64,000 nt of DNA from Porphyrobacter sp. AAP60 (GCF_001296025.1 NZ_LJHV01000011.1:124001-188000), one strand, 5' to 3'; counted from the first letter of the stretch, positions 17,885-26,539 are shown. The notes: generated by a model not told the origin, from the letters alone. Made by a program: numbers and translations.

Positions 17885-18315
17885 GCGGATCTATCCCATC
17901 CCTCACCACTGCAGCTTTTGACCGGAAATGGCCCGTCATGGATCGGAAAGTGGTGCCCCTTCGAGTCCGAAGATGGGAACCAAAACATGTGGCGGATTGC
18001 TTTGTCGGCCCTCTGAAAACGGTGCCGGCATGACTTCAATTAGGCAGGTTACTGAGCGGCGGTTTCCAAGTGGCGAAAGGCGGAAAGCAGCCGTTCGATC
18101 AACCATTCAGCAACGGCAGCTCTCGACCCACAAATCGCCGTTCGTCCGATGGGACGCAAATGGCCGCTTTTCCTGAAACCCGCCCTCTCTCGATAAACAA
18201 CCGTCAAGTGGATTCAATAGATAGGAAGCCCTGAGGGTCATGAAGGCTCTCAGGCACCGACACATTCCGCTTGGCAATTATTATTTGAAGCTTGTGGAGA
18301 CTGCGGAAAGCCAAA
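17885..18315. other. 431-base intergenic region without a convincing gene
   Basis: Lies between the convergent CHAT and TonB-receptor genes. Short open frames are present but none has a credible start and ribosome site or a protein-like sequence. Several loosely similar stretches of the type GGAAA-n-GGC-CGTT (near 17922, 18078, 18130 and 18160) look like decayed copies of a dispersed intergenic repeat. No strong Rho-independent terminator was found for either gene. Confidence 0.4.
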
Positions 18316-20388
18316 TTAAAAAGTGTATCTCAGGCTCGCCCGGACCTGACGCGGTTCGACCGGGTGGAAATGGCGATCTTCAATGCCGTTCGCTTCGCCT
18401 GGGAGGCGGGATTCATAAAAATAGGTGATGTCGGCGTCTCGGCTATCGAACAGATTGAAAACTTCGACCCCCAATCGCATCGCGCCGAGATCGTAATAGC
18501 CTGCCAGATTGACCAGCGTGGTCGCATCCGAGCTGACCGATCGGTCCTCGATCAGCGGCGCGTTACCGAAATGGCGCAGGCGGGCGGTAACGGTGAGGTC
18601 GGGCGTGGGGCTCACTGCGATCCCTGCCGCGATAACGTCCGGAACCGCGCCGGGAATGGCATCGGCGCCCGCCCCCTGCCCGACGAATTTGGCATCGGTA
18701 TAGGAATAGGCGGCATCGATCACCACGCCGGGCACAGGGCGCCAGAACAGATTGGCCTCGACCCCGTAGCGCCGCGATCCGTCATTGGGCTCAGTCGTGC
18801 CGCCATCACCGATGAAGACCAGTTCGGAATCGAGTTCGAGCCAGAAGCCGACCACCGTAGCATCAAGCGTCGCGGTCTCCAGTCGTGCGCCCAATTCGGC
18901 TCCCTCGGCCCTGACCAGCAACGGCACCCGCTCCGCCGGACCGCCACTGACCGGATCGACCGCGATGGTCGCCCCGCGTGCGTCATTGGAATGGAAGGAC
19001 TGACCATAGTTGGCGTAAAGCTCGATGATCTTGGATGCCTGCCATGCCAGTCCGAACTTCGGGGCGAAAAGGTCATCGTCGGCGTTGCCCGAATTGGCGG
19101 CGAGATCAGACCGCACGTCGACAGTCTGGTAGTCAAATCTGAGGCCGGCAAAGCCGCGTACACCCGGCGCAATCGCGATCTGGCTATCGACATAGACGCC
19201 CAGCCCGGTCTGGTCGATCGCGTCGAGCCGCACGGTCTCTACCGGGACCGCATCAACACTGCGGAACAGCCCGACCTCGTCAATTGCGTCATGGCGTAGA
19301 TCGGCGCCGATATTGATGGCGACCGGCCCGCGTTCGATCTTGTGCGACACCCCGCCGCCAAGCACCCAGCGTTTGTCGCGCTGGACGAATTCGTCACCGC
19401 GCACCGGGTCTTCGAGTAAGTAGGTGAAGTTGGACACCAGCGCGAATTCGTACCGCGTGGCATAGGCCGAAAATGAAGTGTCGCCGACTGCCCCGCCGAA
19501 CACAAAGCCGAGGCGGGTGGTGCTTCCGCCAAGATCATCGTCGATATTGCCGAAGCGGTCGATAAGCCCGCTGGCTACCGCGCGTTCCGGCACCTGATCG
19601 GTTGAGGTCCAGCGCGCATCATAGGCGTTGACCTGGAGCGAAAAGCGGCTCGCCTCGCCGCCGAAGGAATACTTTACCAAGCCAGCGAAACGCTCGAGAT
19701 TTTCGTCGAGCACCCAAGGGCCATCATAAAATTGCGCATCGCCCACGATGAGCAGGTCGCCGCCCGCAAGTTCGGTGCTGCCGCCTGCGACACCCCGGAC
19801 AAAGCCGAATTCGCCCGCCTGTACCTCGGCGAAGGGGCGCAAGGTGTCGGCGGTCTTGAAGGCGGCGGTGCCGGCCGCGCTGAAATCGCCGACATCCGCG
19901 AAATAGGGCCCCTTGCGGAAATCAATCCGCTCGACCGTTTCGGGAATCAGAAAGTTGAAATCGAGATAGCCTTGCCCGTGACCGTGCGAGCGCATGTTGA
20001 TCGGCACACTATCGACAAAACCGGCAAAATCCGTGCCGTGATCGAGATTGAATCCGCGCAGGAAGAACTGGTTGGCCTTGCCGCTGCCAGAATGCTGCGT
20101 GGCGATCAGGCCGGGCACGTTTTCCAGCAATTCGCCGACCCGGGAAATCGGGATCGCGTCGAAATCGGCATAGCCGACCGTGCCCTGCGATCCGGACCGG
20201 GCAATGCCGATTTCCTCCAGCCCGCGGCCGTAGACGATGATCTGTTGGGGCTCACCGCTCTGCTTGTCTGCGGGTTCGGGCTCGGGTGCGGTTTGTGCTG
20301 CTGCGGCAGAGGCGAACGTGCACAGCGCTGTCCCAGCCAGCCCAATTGCCAGATGTCGGGCATGTGCCGGTGCGGTGTTTGCAGGCAT
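18316..20388 (-). CDS. TonB-dependent receptor
   Basis: A 690-residue outer-membrane active transporter. Signal peptide (LAGTALCTFASAAAAQ), a TonB-box-like segment (QQIIVYGR), plug domain (about 60-190: VGELLENVPGLIATQHSG, QFFLRGFNLDHGTDF, VERIDFRKGPYFADVG), then a 22-strand-type beta barrel ending in an aromatic residue (RASLRYTF). The plug contains a His-rich RSHGHGQG segment. Start ATG 20388 follows AGAGGA at good spacing. It lies 31 bases after the HupE-like gene in the same direction and is the last gene of the module. The ligand is not evident; the HupE/UreJ neighbour suggests a metal or metal complex, which is only inference. Confidence 0.92.
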   Translation of the reverse strand: MPANTAPAHARHLAIGLAGTALCTFASAAAAQTAPEPEPADKQSGEPQQIIVYGRGLEEIGIARSGSQGTVGYADFDAIPISRVGELLENVPGLIATQHSGSGKANQFFLRGFNLDHGTDFAGFVDSVPINMRSHGHGQGYLDFNFLIPETVERIDFRKGPYFADVGDFSAAGTAAFKTADTLRPFAEVQAGEFGFVRGVAGGSTELAGGDLLIVGDAQFYDGPWVLDENLERFAGLVKYSFGGEASRFSLQVNAYDARWTSTDQVPERAVASGLIDRFGNIDDDLGGSTTRLGFVFGGAVGDTSFSAYATRYEFALVSNFTYLLEDPVRGDEFVQRDKRWVLGGGVSHKIERGPVAINIGADLRHDAIDEVGLFRSVDAVPVETVRLDAIDQTGLGVYVDSQIAIAPGVRGFAGLRFDYQTVDVRSDLAANSGNADDDLFAPKFGLAWQASKIIELYANYGQSFHSNDARGATIAVDPVSGGPAERVPLLVRAEGAELGARLETATLDATVVGFWLELDSELVFIGDGGTTEPNDGSRRYGVEANLFWRPVPGVVIDAAYSYTDAKFVGQGAGADAIPGAVPDVIAAGIAVSPTPDLTVTARLRHFGNAPLIEDRSVSSDATTLVNLAGYYDLGAMRLGVEVFNLFDSRDADITYFYESRLPGEANGIEDRHFHPVEPRQVRASLRYTF

Positions 20389-20419
20389 GGAATATCCTCT
20401 GCGAAAGGGGGAAATAGGG

Positions 20420-21679
20420 TCAGGCCGGGCGGATTTTCGGCACAAAGGAGCGACGCGCGAACAGACCCAATCCGGCGACGAGCACGGTAAAAAACACCAG
20501 CATCAGGCCTGCTTCGACGACGGCTTCGAACGGTGCCACAAATTGCTCATCGAGGCCGACATAGCGGTCGGCAACCCAGACCGCCGCGATGACGCAACAA
20601 AGCAGTGCCAATCCGGCACGCAGCCGCTGATAGGCGGGTGTGGCGGCGATGGTGACCAGCGCCGGGACGATCAGGAGCGCGATGGCGATCTGGACCAGCT
20701 CAATCCCGATATTGAAGCCGAGCAGCGTGACGATATTGCGCGCGACGGACAGATCGGTCGAACTCAGGAACCCGGCAAAACCCAGGCCATGGATCAGCCC
20801 GAACAGCGTGGCGAACAGAGCCTCTCGGCGCGGGAAGATCGGGCGGATCGCGTGGATCGCAGCAATCAACACAGAGACCGCAATCAGCGTTTCGACCAGC
20901 GCGCCGGGTAGGGTCAGCCCGCCCAGCGTTGCCGCGATCAGGGTGGCGCTGTGCCCCAGCGTGAAGCCCGAAATCAGGATCGCCGCCGATCGAATGGCCG
21001 GTTTGGCCTTGCGCGCTTCGCGCCAGCGCCCGCCGCGCGCCACCAGCGGCAAGGGAAGCAGCAAGGCAAGCAAGAATGCGAGGTGATCGATCCCGCCAAG
21101 GATATGCCCGGCGCCGAGGCTGACCGCGTTGGCAAAAGGCATCCAGCTGCGCGCGGCGCCGCGATTGATCGCCAATGCATTGCGATCTCCACGAAGGGTG
21201 CCGACGACGTCGGGCTCATCGCCCAGCTTGCTCGCCGGATCGCGGCGTAGCATGACAAGCACGAAATGGTCGGGCACCACCCCGATGACGGCGCGCCAGC
21301 GAAGCGTGAAGTCGCTGAGGTCCGAGGCCTGTTGCGGCATCAGGGAGAGCGTCGCGACAAGGTCCGTGGTGGCGTCGCTATTAACGAACGTGACGCTGTT
21401 CACCTGCGTGCGCCAGCCGCCCGCTGCGCTGCTGGCCGAGACGGTTTCGCCGAGATAGCGCCGCGCCTGTGCCCATGCAGCGTCATCATCCGCGACACGG
21501 TTGCCGCTGGCATAGGCATATTCGGCCGCGGGGATTACGACCTCAAGTTCGACGTGGTCGGTCTGAAAATCAAGATAGGCCTCGCTGTTCGGTGCCTGAT
21601 GCGCCCTTGCCGCGCCGGTCAGCGCGACAGCAGCGAGCAGCCATGCCGTGACGATCATGATCAGCCGTGCGCGAGCCAT
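20420..21679 (-). CDS. HupE/UreJ-type membrane protein with exported N-terminal domain
   Basis: A 419-residue membrane protein. Signal peptide (AWLLAAVALTGAARAHQ), an exported N-terminal domain of about 170 residues, then about seven hydrophobic helices with the family's histidine motifs (LGAGHILGGIDHLAFLLALL, SGFTLGHSATLI, FGLIHGLGFAGFL, GFNIGIELVQ). This pattern fits the HupE_UreJ_2 group, whose relatives are linked to nickel/cobalt uptake for hydrogenase or urease. The substrate here is not known and no such enzyme is in the window. ATG 21679 has GAGG 6 bases upstream and overlaps the end of the TPR gene by 19 bases, so translation is probably coupled. Confidence 0.85.
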   Translation of the reverse strand: MARARLIMIVTAWLLAAVALTGAARAHQAPNSEAYLDFQTDHVELEVVIPAAEYAYASGNRVADDDAAWAQARRYLGETVSASSAAGGWRTQVNSVTFVNSDATTDLVATLSLMPQQASDLSDFTLRWRAVIGVVPDHFVLVMLRRDPASKLGDEPDVVGTLRGDRNALAINRGAARSWMPFANAVSLGAGHILGGIDHLAFLLALLLPLPLVARGGRWREARKAKPAIRSAAILISGFTLGHSATLIAATLGGLTLPGALVETLIAVSVLIAAIHAIRPIFPRREALFATLFGLIHGLGFAGFLSSTDLSVARNIVTLLGFNIGIELVQIAIALLIVPALVTIAATPAYQRLRAGLALLCCVIAAVWVADRYVGLDEQFVAPFEAVVEAGLMLVFFTVLVAGLGLFARRSFVPKIRPA

Positions 21680-22992
21680 ATCAGCCTCGTTATCGGGTCA
21701 TCGATTCTGGGGTTGATCGCGCGCGCCTGTTTGTCGGCAACTTCAGACGCTTGCGTTTCGCCAAGGATCATGAGCGCTTGCGCCTTGACGGCGAAGAGCT
21801 GCGCGGATCGCCAGCCGGACCGCTCGGCAAGGCCGATCTCTTTCAGCGCCGCGCGAGCCTGATCATTCGCCATAAGCGCCCGGGCGAGCAGCAGCCGTGC
21901 CTCTCCGTAGGGACGGGCCTGGGTATTAATCCGGGCCAAACGCAGGGCCTCTGCGGCATTGCCGAAAACCAGTTCATGCTCTGCGGCATGGGCAGCGAAG
22001 GCCGCGGGGTATTTGCCAACCCACGCCTGCCAGATTGCACCCGATTTTTCCGTCCAGGCGCGGCTTTGCGCGATATCTCCGCGAACCCGCCAGACAAGCG
22101 CAAGCATGTCCATAGCTTCGGGTCGGTCATGATCGCGCGCCACTCTTTCAAGCTCGGCAATGGCGCTGTCCGTGTGGCCATTGGCAAGGCGCGCCTCGGC
22201 GCGGTAGAGCGCGGTGAGCCAGTGTCCCGGAAACAGCGCCTCCGCGCGGTCGTACCAGTCTTTCGCCCCATCATAATCACCACGGGCGCTTGCGATCATC
22301 CCGGTCTGGAGTGCGATGCCGGACAGTACAACAGGAGTGTGTTTCTCGGTCCGCGTGGCTTCAGCCAGCGTAGCGATTGCGGCTTCGAATTCGCCGGAGA
22401 CGCGCTGAAGGTTGGCGATACGCAGTGCGACGCTGACATGCGGATCGATCTGTGCTGCCTCGTGATAAAGGCGTGCGGCATGAGCATGATCGCCTGCGTA
22501 AAGTGCCAGATCGCCGCGCATGGCAGCGGCTTCCGACAGGGTCGGCTTCTCGGGCTTCACGGCGGCGCGCGAAAGGATGTCGAGCTCACGCGCCGCGCCA
22601 ACCAGATCGTGTTGCGCCAGCGCAACTTCGGCCCGCAATTCGGGCACGCCGGAGGGCGGTTTGGCAAGATCCCGCACCGCGGTGATCTCCTGCTCGGCCA
22701 TGTCGAGATAGGCAATCTCGCCCGTCAGGCGAAACAGCGAAAGTGCTGCCCCGCCCGCGCCTGCGCGAGGCAGCCATTCATTCGGGGTGCGTTCGACGCG
22801 AGCCTGCGACAGAGCGAGGCGCTGATCCGCAACGGTCAGCAGGTCGGTGTAGGTCGCCGGGCCGTAGGCTGGCCGCTCCATGGCAAAAACGGCCGCTGGG
22901 ACGCCGTTGCCGCGCTGGATCATCCATTGCAGCAGCGTAACCGCCAGCAGGGCCAGCATTGCGATAAACGGCCAACGAAGCAGTCTGGTCAT
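21661..22992 (-). CDS. Membrane-anchored tetratricopeptide repeat protein
   Basis: A 443-residue protein with one N-terminal membrane segment (FIAMLALLAVTLLQWMI), probably an uncleaved anchor, followed by TPR-like helical pairs over the whole periplasmic part (for example DLALYAGDHAHAARLYHEAAQ, ALRIANLQRVSGEFEAAIATL, LYRAEARLANGHTDSAIAEL). No catalytic domain. ATG 22992 follows AAGGAC. It overlaps the HupE-like gene by 19 bases and follows the DUF4331 lipoprotein gene by 107 bases. Likely an assembly or interaction partner for the envelope proteins encoded with it. Confidence 0.85.
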   Translation of the reverse strand: MTRLLRWPFIAMLALLAVTLLQWMIQRGNGVPAAVFAMERPAYGPATYTDLLTVADQRLALSQARVERTPNEWLPRAGAGGAALSLFRLTGEIAYLDMAEQEITAVRDLAKPPSGVPELRAEVALAQHDLVGAARELDILSRAAVKPEKPTLSEAAAMRGDLALYAGDHAHAARLYHEAAQIDPHVSVALRIANLQRVSGEFEAAIATLAEATRTEKHTPVVLSGIALQTGMIASARGDYDGAKDWYDRAEALFPGHWLTALYRAEARLANGHTDSAIAELERVARDHDRPEAMDMLALVWRVRGDIAQSRAWTEKSGAIWQAWVGKYPAAFAAHAAEHELVFGNAAEALRLARINTQARPYGEARLLLARALMANDQARAALKEIGLAERSGWRSAQLFAVKAQALMILGETQASEVADKQARAINPRIDDPITRLIWLAHG

Positions 22993-23019
22993 GTCGTCCT
23001 TGCTGCATTCATGAGAGCC

Positions 23020-23075
23020 GGGCAGGCCCAACGTTGTCAGGCCTGCCCAGCTGCCGGGAAAGGGGGCTCCCCCGG
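23020..23075 (-). other. Two hairpins between the DUF4331 lipoprotein and TPR genes
   Basis: The 107-base spacer holds two inverted repeats: GGGCAGGCC/GGCCTGCCC (23020-23028 with 23040-23048, 11-base loop) and GGGGG/CCCCC (23062-23066 with 23069-23073), enclosed by CCGGG/CCCGG. In the minus-strand transcript the second is followed only by UUUCCC, so it is a weak terminator at best. An attenuator or mRNA-processing site reducing expression of the downstream three genes would fit. Confidence 0.4.
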
Positions 23076-23099
23076 CTATTTTTTACACCGGACGGACTT

Positions 23100-23825
23100 T
23101 TACAGGGGGCGGGCACAGGGTGTCAGCCCGGCCCCGACCAGATCGTCCGCCAGAGCGTTGGTCAGCCCGGTCAACTGCGCGCTCAATTCCGGCACGAAAT
23201 CGCCGTTGGCATCGTCGGCCGGATTGGCATCATTATAGGCGTTCTTTTGGGCCGAACCGATCAGCGCGGTCGAAACCGCCGGCATCCCCATGCGATCGAC
23301 CCGCGTGTAGGCGCTGGCCGCGTCGCTGCGGAACGCGAAGCCCGAACCCGGCGAGGTCAACACCTGCGTTCCTTGCGCGGGTGCAAGGAAGGGGAAGCCT
23401 GCCGGAAACGGCACATCATTGCGCGCCGGGTTCAGCGGCAAACCGGCCAATGTGCCCGGGCCGTTCGTGCTGAGATCAAGGAAAATCACCGCCAAGGTCA
23501 CATCGATAACCGGATCGGGCAACCGCCGACCATTGGGGAACCCTGCGTTGGCAGCAAGGTTGAGCGTCAAGGTATCGGGAACCACTGCGCCTGCTACCGT
23601 GACCCCGCCGGTGCCCGGCACAACCTGATTGAGGCAAGGCCCGACGTCAAAGCTGGTCGGCGAGGGCGCTGGGCTCGGCGTCGGGCTTGGCATCGGGGCC
23701 GGTGCCTCTGAAACAGGGGGCGGAGTCTTCTCGTCGTTCCCGCAAGCCGCAAGTAAGCCGAGCGTCACGATCAGAGGGGCAGTTGCCAGCTTTTTGCGCA
23801 GCGATGCTGAAAAGTTCGTCGTCAT
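23100..23825 (-). CDS. DUF4331-related lipoprotein (C-terminal half of the family)
   Basis: A 241-residue lipoprotein: lipobox LGLLAACGN, then a Pro/Ser/Thr-rich linker (PMPSPTPSPAPSPTS) and a globular part. The end of the protein (YTRVDRMGMPAVSTALIGS, KNAYNDANPADDA, FVPEL) resembles the C-terminal portion of single-chain DUF4331 proteins as I remember them, while the preceding gene carries the N-terminal portion. Start ATG 23825 shares bases with the upstream stop (TGATG), so the two halves are translationally coupled. Probably anchored in the outer or inner membrane facing the periplasm. Biochemical role unknown. Confidence 0.7.
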   Translation of the reverse strand: MTTNFSASLRKKLATAPLIVTLGLLAACGNDEKTPPPVSEAPAPMPSPTPSPAPSPTSFDVGPCLNQVVPGTGGVTVAGAVVPDTLTLNLAANAGFPNGRRLPDPVIDVTLAVIFLDLSTNGPGTLAGLPLNPARNDVPFPAGFPFLAPAQGTQVLTSPGSGFAFRSDAASAYTRVDRMGMPAVSTALIGSAQKNAYNDANPADDANGDFVPELSAQLTGLTNALADDLVGAGLTPCARPL

Positions 23826-24490
23826 CACAATTGGCCTCCAAAACGCGCAGTGGTGGCCCATACGTCCACCAGGTTTGATCCGTTTTCGATCCGGTCACGC
23901 GGGATCGTGATGACGATTGCCGTCAGGTTCTGTCCGGCGAAGAAATCGCGCTGGTTGTTGAAGCTCAAAGTTCCGGTAGAAAGCGTGTCGCGGAAGCCCT
24001 GAAGATCGAAAAAGAACGGATCGTCGAACAGGCCGGCCCGCACAGTTACGCCGTCCTTGACGAGATTGGTTTCCACCGCCCCTTCGATTGTTCCGGTCAC
24101 GCCGGGAAGGCCGCTGACCTGAACGCCGAAGGTATTGCTGCCGGAACCCCGGCCGAAGCGGACCTCGACGGGAATGTTGGGCGTTGTGCGCGGTGCGGCA
24201 TTCGACACATTGATCGTGTAGAGCACATCGGGATCATAAACCGCCGGCAGATCCGTCGCCTGCGGGCCCGCGAAGGTCAGCACGAGGTTGATATCGGTTG
24301 CAGTATGCCAAGCGAAGACGTCGGCGATATCTGCTGCCTTGTCAGGCGTTGTGTCGTTTGCCGGATTTGTGCGCCCGGGCGGATCAAGGTGGTCAGCAGC
24401 GGTAAGACCGGCGCCGGTCATATAGAACGCGCCCCCTGCCAACGCCATCATGACCCCTGCAGTCAGGGGCAGTGCGTGTTTCATTTTCAC
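23825..24490 (-). CDS. DUF4331 family exported protein (N-terminal half)
   Basis: About 220 residues. A hydrophobic export segment (LPLTAGVMMALAGGAFYMTGAG) is followed by the DUF4331 hallmark start (AADHLDPPGR, then DIADVFAWH), beta-rich sequence and the ending DLVDVWATTAR-like segment. It is much shorter than single-chain DUF4331 proteins and lacks their C-terminal part, which is encoded next door. GTG 24490 has AAGGAG 7 bases upstream and is preferred; ATG 24484 in the same frame is 13 bases away. First gene of the minus-strand module, 164 bases from the divergent ECF sigma gene. Confidence 0.75.
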   Translation of the reverse strand: MKMKHALPLTAGVMMALAGGAFYMTGAGLTAADHLDPPGRTNPANDTTPDKAADIADVFAWHTATDINLVLTFAGPQATDLPAVYDPDVLYTINVSNAAPRTTPNIPVEVRFGRGSGSNTFGVQVSGLPGVTGTIEGAVETNLVKDGVTVRAGLFDDPFFFDLQGFRDTLSTGTLSFNNQRDFFAGQNLTAIVITIPRDRIENGSNLVDVWATTARFGGQL

Positions 24491-24600
24491 CCGAATTCTC
24501 CTTGCGCAATGCATCGATAGAGCGGCGGTGCACGTTACTGTGCCGAGGCCCTACGCTCGCGGATCGCGTCCGGTTTTGGGTTGGTTGAAATATTTTTTTG

Positions 24601-24614
24601 AACTTGCTTAAGTT
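24601..24614. promoter_or_regulatory. Dyad AACTT-GCTT-AAGTT between sigma factor and DUF4331 genes
   Basis: The 164-base divergent region contains this perfect 5-base inverted repeat with a 4-base centre, just after an AT-rich stretch (24583-24600). It could be an operator or part of an ECF-type promoter, but no second copy was found to define a consensus. Confidence 0.25.
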
Positions 24615-24654
24615 GCTACCGCCTTCCTAGATCGCGGTCTGCCGAAGCTGGAGA

Positions 24655-25224
24655 ATGACGGCGCGCATGGCCAACGATCCACAAAATAGTGAACTAGTTC
24701 ACATCCTTCTTGCGATGGCTGGGGGTGATAAAGCTGCCATGCATAAGCTATACGTGCGGACGTCACGTGAGCTTTATTCTCTCTGTTTCAGTTTTATTCA
24801 AAACCGGGAAGCCAGCGAAGACGTAGTGCATGAAGTCTATCTAAAAGCCTGGAACCGGGCGGCCAGTTACGATCAGACAAGAGGTACACCGATGGCGTGG
24901 CTGACCAGGATTGCGCGCAACAGCGCAATCGACTGGATCAGAGCCCAGAGGCGCCGACGGACAACCGGTGACGACGAACTCATCTTCGTCGCTGACCAAA
25001 GTGAGACTGCAGAAGAAATGCTGATCCGGGTAGAACAATCGGATATTGCCAGACAGCAGGTGGAGAATCTGGCGACAGCCGATGCCAATCTGATCCGCAG
25101 CGCTTATTTGCGTGGGATGACCTATTCCGAAGTGGCAAATTCGACAGGTTTGCCGCTGGGTACGGTCAAGACGCGGATTCGCAGGGGGCTTCGCATCATG
25201 CGTGAAAGAATGATCCATGACTGA
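24655..25224 (+). CDS. ECF-type RNA polymerase sigma factor (SigK-like)
   Basis: A 189-residue group 4 sigma factor. Region 2 (about residues 25-95) shows LYSLCFSFIQNREASEDVVHE and MAWLTRIARNSAIDWIRAQRRR; region 4 (about 130-185) shows IRSAYLRGMTYSEVA then GLPLGTVKTRIRRGL. Directs core polymerase to a small regulon. The gene overlaps a RskA-type anti-sigma gene by 8 bases and is divergent from the DUF4331/HupE/TonB module, which is its likeliest target. GGAG sits only 1 base before ATG 24655 and 13 bases before ATG 24667, so the exact start is uncertain. Confidence 0.9.
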   Translation: MTARMANDPQNSELVHILLAMAGGDKAAMHKLYVRTSRELYSLCFSFIQNREASEDVVHEVYLKAWNRAASYDQTRGTPMAWLTRIARNSAIDWIRAQRRRRTTGDDELIFVADQSETAEEMLIRVEQSDIARQQVENLATADANLIRSAYLRGMTYSEVANSTGLPLGTVKTRIRRGLRIMRERMIHD

Positions 25225-26008
25225 CGACGCTGACGCTGGGAACGATCCGGAGACGCTGGCGGCCGAATATGCTCTCGGCTTGCTGGACGCCGATGCGCAC
25301 GCAGCGGCCGAAGCGCGCATCGCCATTGATAGGGATTTTGCAGCCCGCGTGGCACGGTGGGAGGCGGTTGGCCATGACTGGGCCAGCACGGCTCCCGCGG
25401 ACAAGGGCTGGTCGCCGGAAGACCTGTGGCACCGGATGGAGGCCACTTTTCCAGGCGAGCGCGAAGCGCGCGTCCTCCCTTTGCCTGCCAATGATGCCGG
25501 CGCGCCTGCATCCGCATTCCGGCCAGCTTCCGGGTGGCGACTTGGCACGATGGCCGCATCATTGGCGGCGGTGGTGCTTGGCGGGCTCTACATAAGCGAA
25601 CGGGGCCGGGTGCAGGAATTCAGCGAGAGGCTCGCTTTGGTTCAGGCACAAGCCGAGGTGGCCACATCGGCCATTCGCGTGGCACAGGTAAGCCAGGCGG
25701 ACGGCGCCCCCCTGCTGAGCGTGATCTACCAGGGGCAAGACGGAAAGCTTACCGCGCGCATTGCAGAGATTGCGGACCAAGGCCTCGTGCCTGAATTGTG
25801 GGTGATCGGTCCTGACGGAGATCCGCGCTCGCTGGGGCAGGGTATTGGAGGCTCGGTCTTCGTGGTCGAGATTACCGACAAGATGCGCAAAGACATTGCC
25901 GCCGGAAGCGTGATCGCAATCTCGCTCGAAAAACCGGCACCAGTCCCTAGCGCTCAACCGACGGCTGAGCGCATCCTCGGCGCTGCGCAGCTTGCGCCGG
26001 TGACGTAG
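25217..26008 (+). CDS. Anti-sigma factor, RskA family
   Basis: A 263-residue membrane regulator that should hold the ECF sigma factor inactive. The N-terminal cytoplasmic domain (ETLAAEYALGLLDADAHAAAEARI, about residues 10-35) is the sigma-binding zinc-finger-like fold. A single membrane segment follows at about residue 108 (LGTMAASLAAVVLGGLYI), then a periplasmic RskA C-terminal domain (QAVYQGQDGKL-like LLSVIYQGQDG, LWVIGPDGDPRSLG, ITDKMRKDIAAGSVIAISLE). Released by regulated proteolysis in the family. Start ATG 25217 overlaps the sigma gene, typical for such pairs. Confidence 0.9.
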   Translation: MTDDADAGNDPETLAAEYALGLLDADAHAAAEARIAIDRDFAARVARWEAVGHDWASTAPADKGWSPEDLWHRMEATFPGEREARVLPLPANDAGAPASAFRPASGWRLGTMAASLAAVVLGGLYISERGRVQEFSERLALVQAQAEVATSAIRVAQVSQADGAPLLSVIYQGQDGKLTARIAEIADQGLVPELWVIGPDGDPRSLGQGIGGSVFVVEITDKMRKDIAAGSVIAISLEKPAPVPSAQPTAERILGAAQLAPVT

Positions 26009-26182
26009 GCACAGGTAGGCGACTTTGGTCATTCTGCTTTGCGCCTCCATCGCTCAAGCGCCGGGACGTTCCTTGCCCACGTCTGCCAACTAGGTCGCGC
26101 AATTGGGCTTAGAGTGCCGCGACAGGAAAATGCGTTGATGTGCCACAGTTGATGGCTTCGGCTGCTCTGAGGAGAAGATGTG

Positions 26183-26539
26183 ATGATAGTTCAGAAATGC
26201 CCGCATTGTGGCATATCGTCGTTTCAAGATCATCCGATCAGTTTCGGAAATGTCACTCTTGAAGACAAGGGCGTGCTCGTTTTTGAAAGAACGGCAATGA
26301 CGCTGCCAAGAGTCCAGCACCAGATCGTGCACGCATTGGTGGTGGCGAAGGGCAGGGCTTTGACACGCGCGCACCTTGCAGATTGGCTTGATGGCGAAGT
26401 ATTTGATCAGTCTGTCGCAGTTTACGTAGCTCGGGTGCGTTCGACCTTTCGGAGGATCGATCCGGCTTTCGACCAGATTTTGTCTGTCCGTGGCTTCGCA
26501 GCTTACAAATGGTTGTTCAAACCCATGGCCGTCTCGTAG
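26183..26539 (+). CDS. Orphan winged-helix (OmpR-type) DNA-binding protein
   Basis: A 118-residue protein consisting of a short N-terminal segment with CPHCG and then an OmpR/PhoB-type winged helix (LPRVQHQIVHALVVAKGRALTR, VAVYVARVRSTFRRI, ILSVRGFAAYKW). It has no receiver domain. The sequence looks less GC-rich than its neighbours, suggesting transfer. ATG 26183 has GGAG 8 bases upstream. Its 3' end runs into the broken end of an integrase gene on the other strand (overlap 26503-26539), so the gene probably belongs to a largely lost integrated element. Target unknown. Confidence 0.7.
   Translation: MIVQKCPHCGISSFQDHPISFGNVTLEDKGVLVFERTAMTLPRVQHQIVHALVVAKGRALTRAHLADWLDGEVFDQSVAVYVARVRSTFRRIDPAFDQILSVRGFAAYKWLFKPMAVS

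Noticed and set aside
17928-18428. Short plus-strand frames between the CHAT and TonB receptor genes
   Set aside because: No ribosome site, no protein-like composition, and part of them overlaps the TonB receptor gene antisense.
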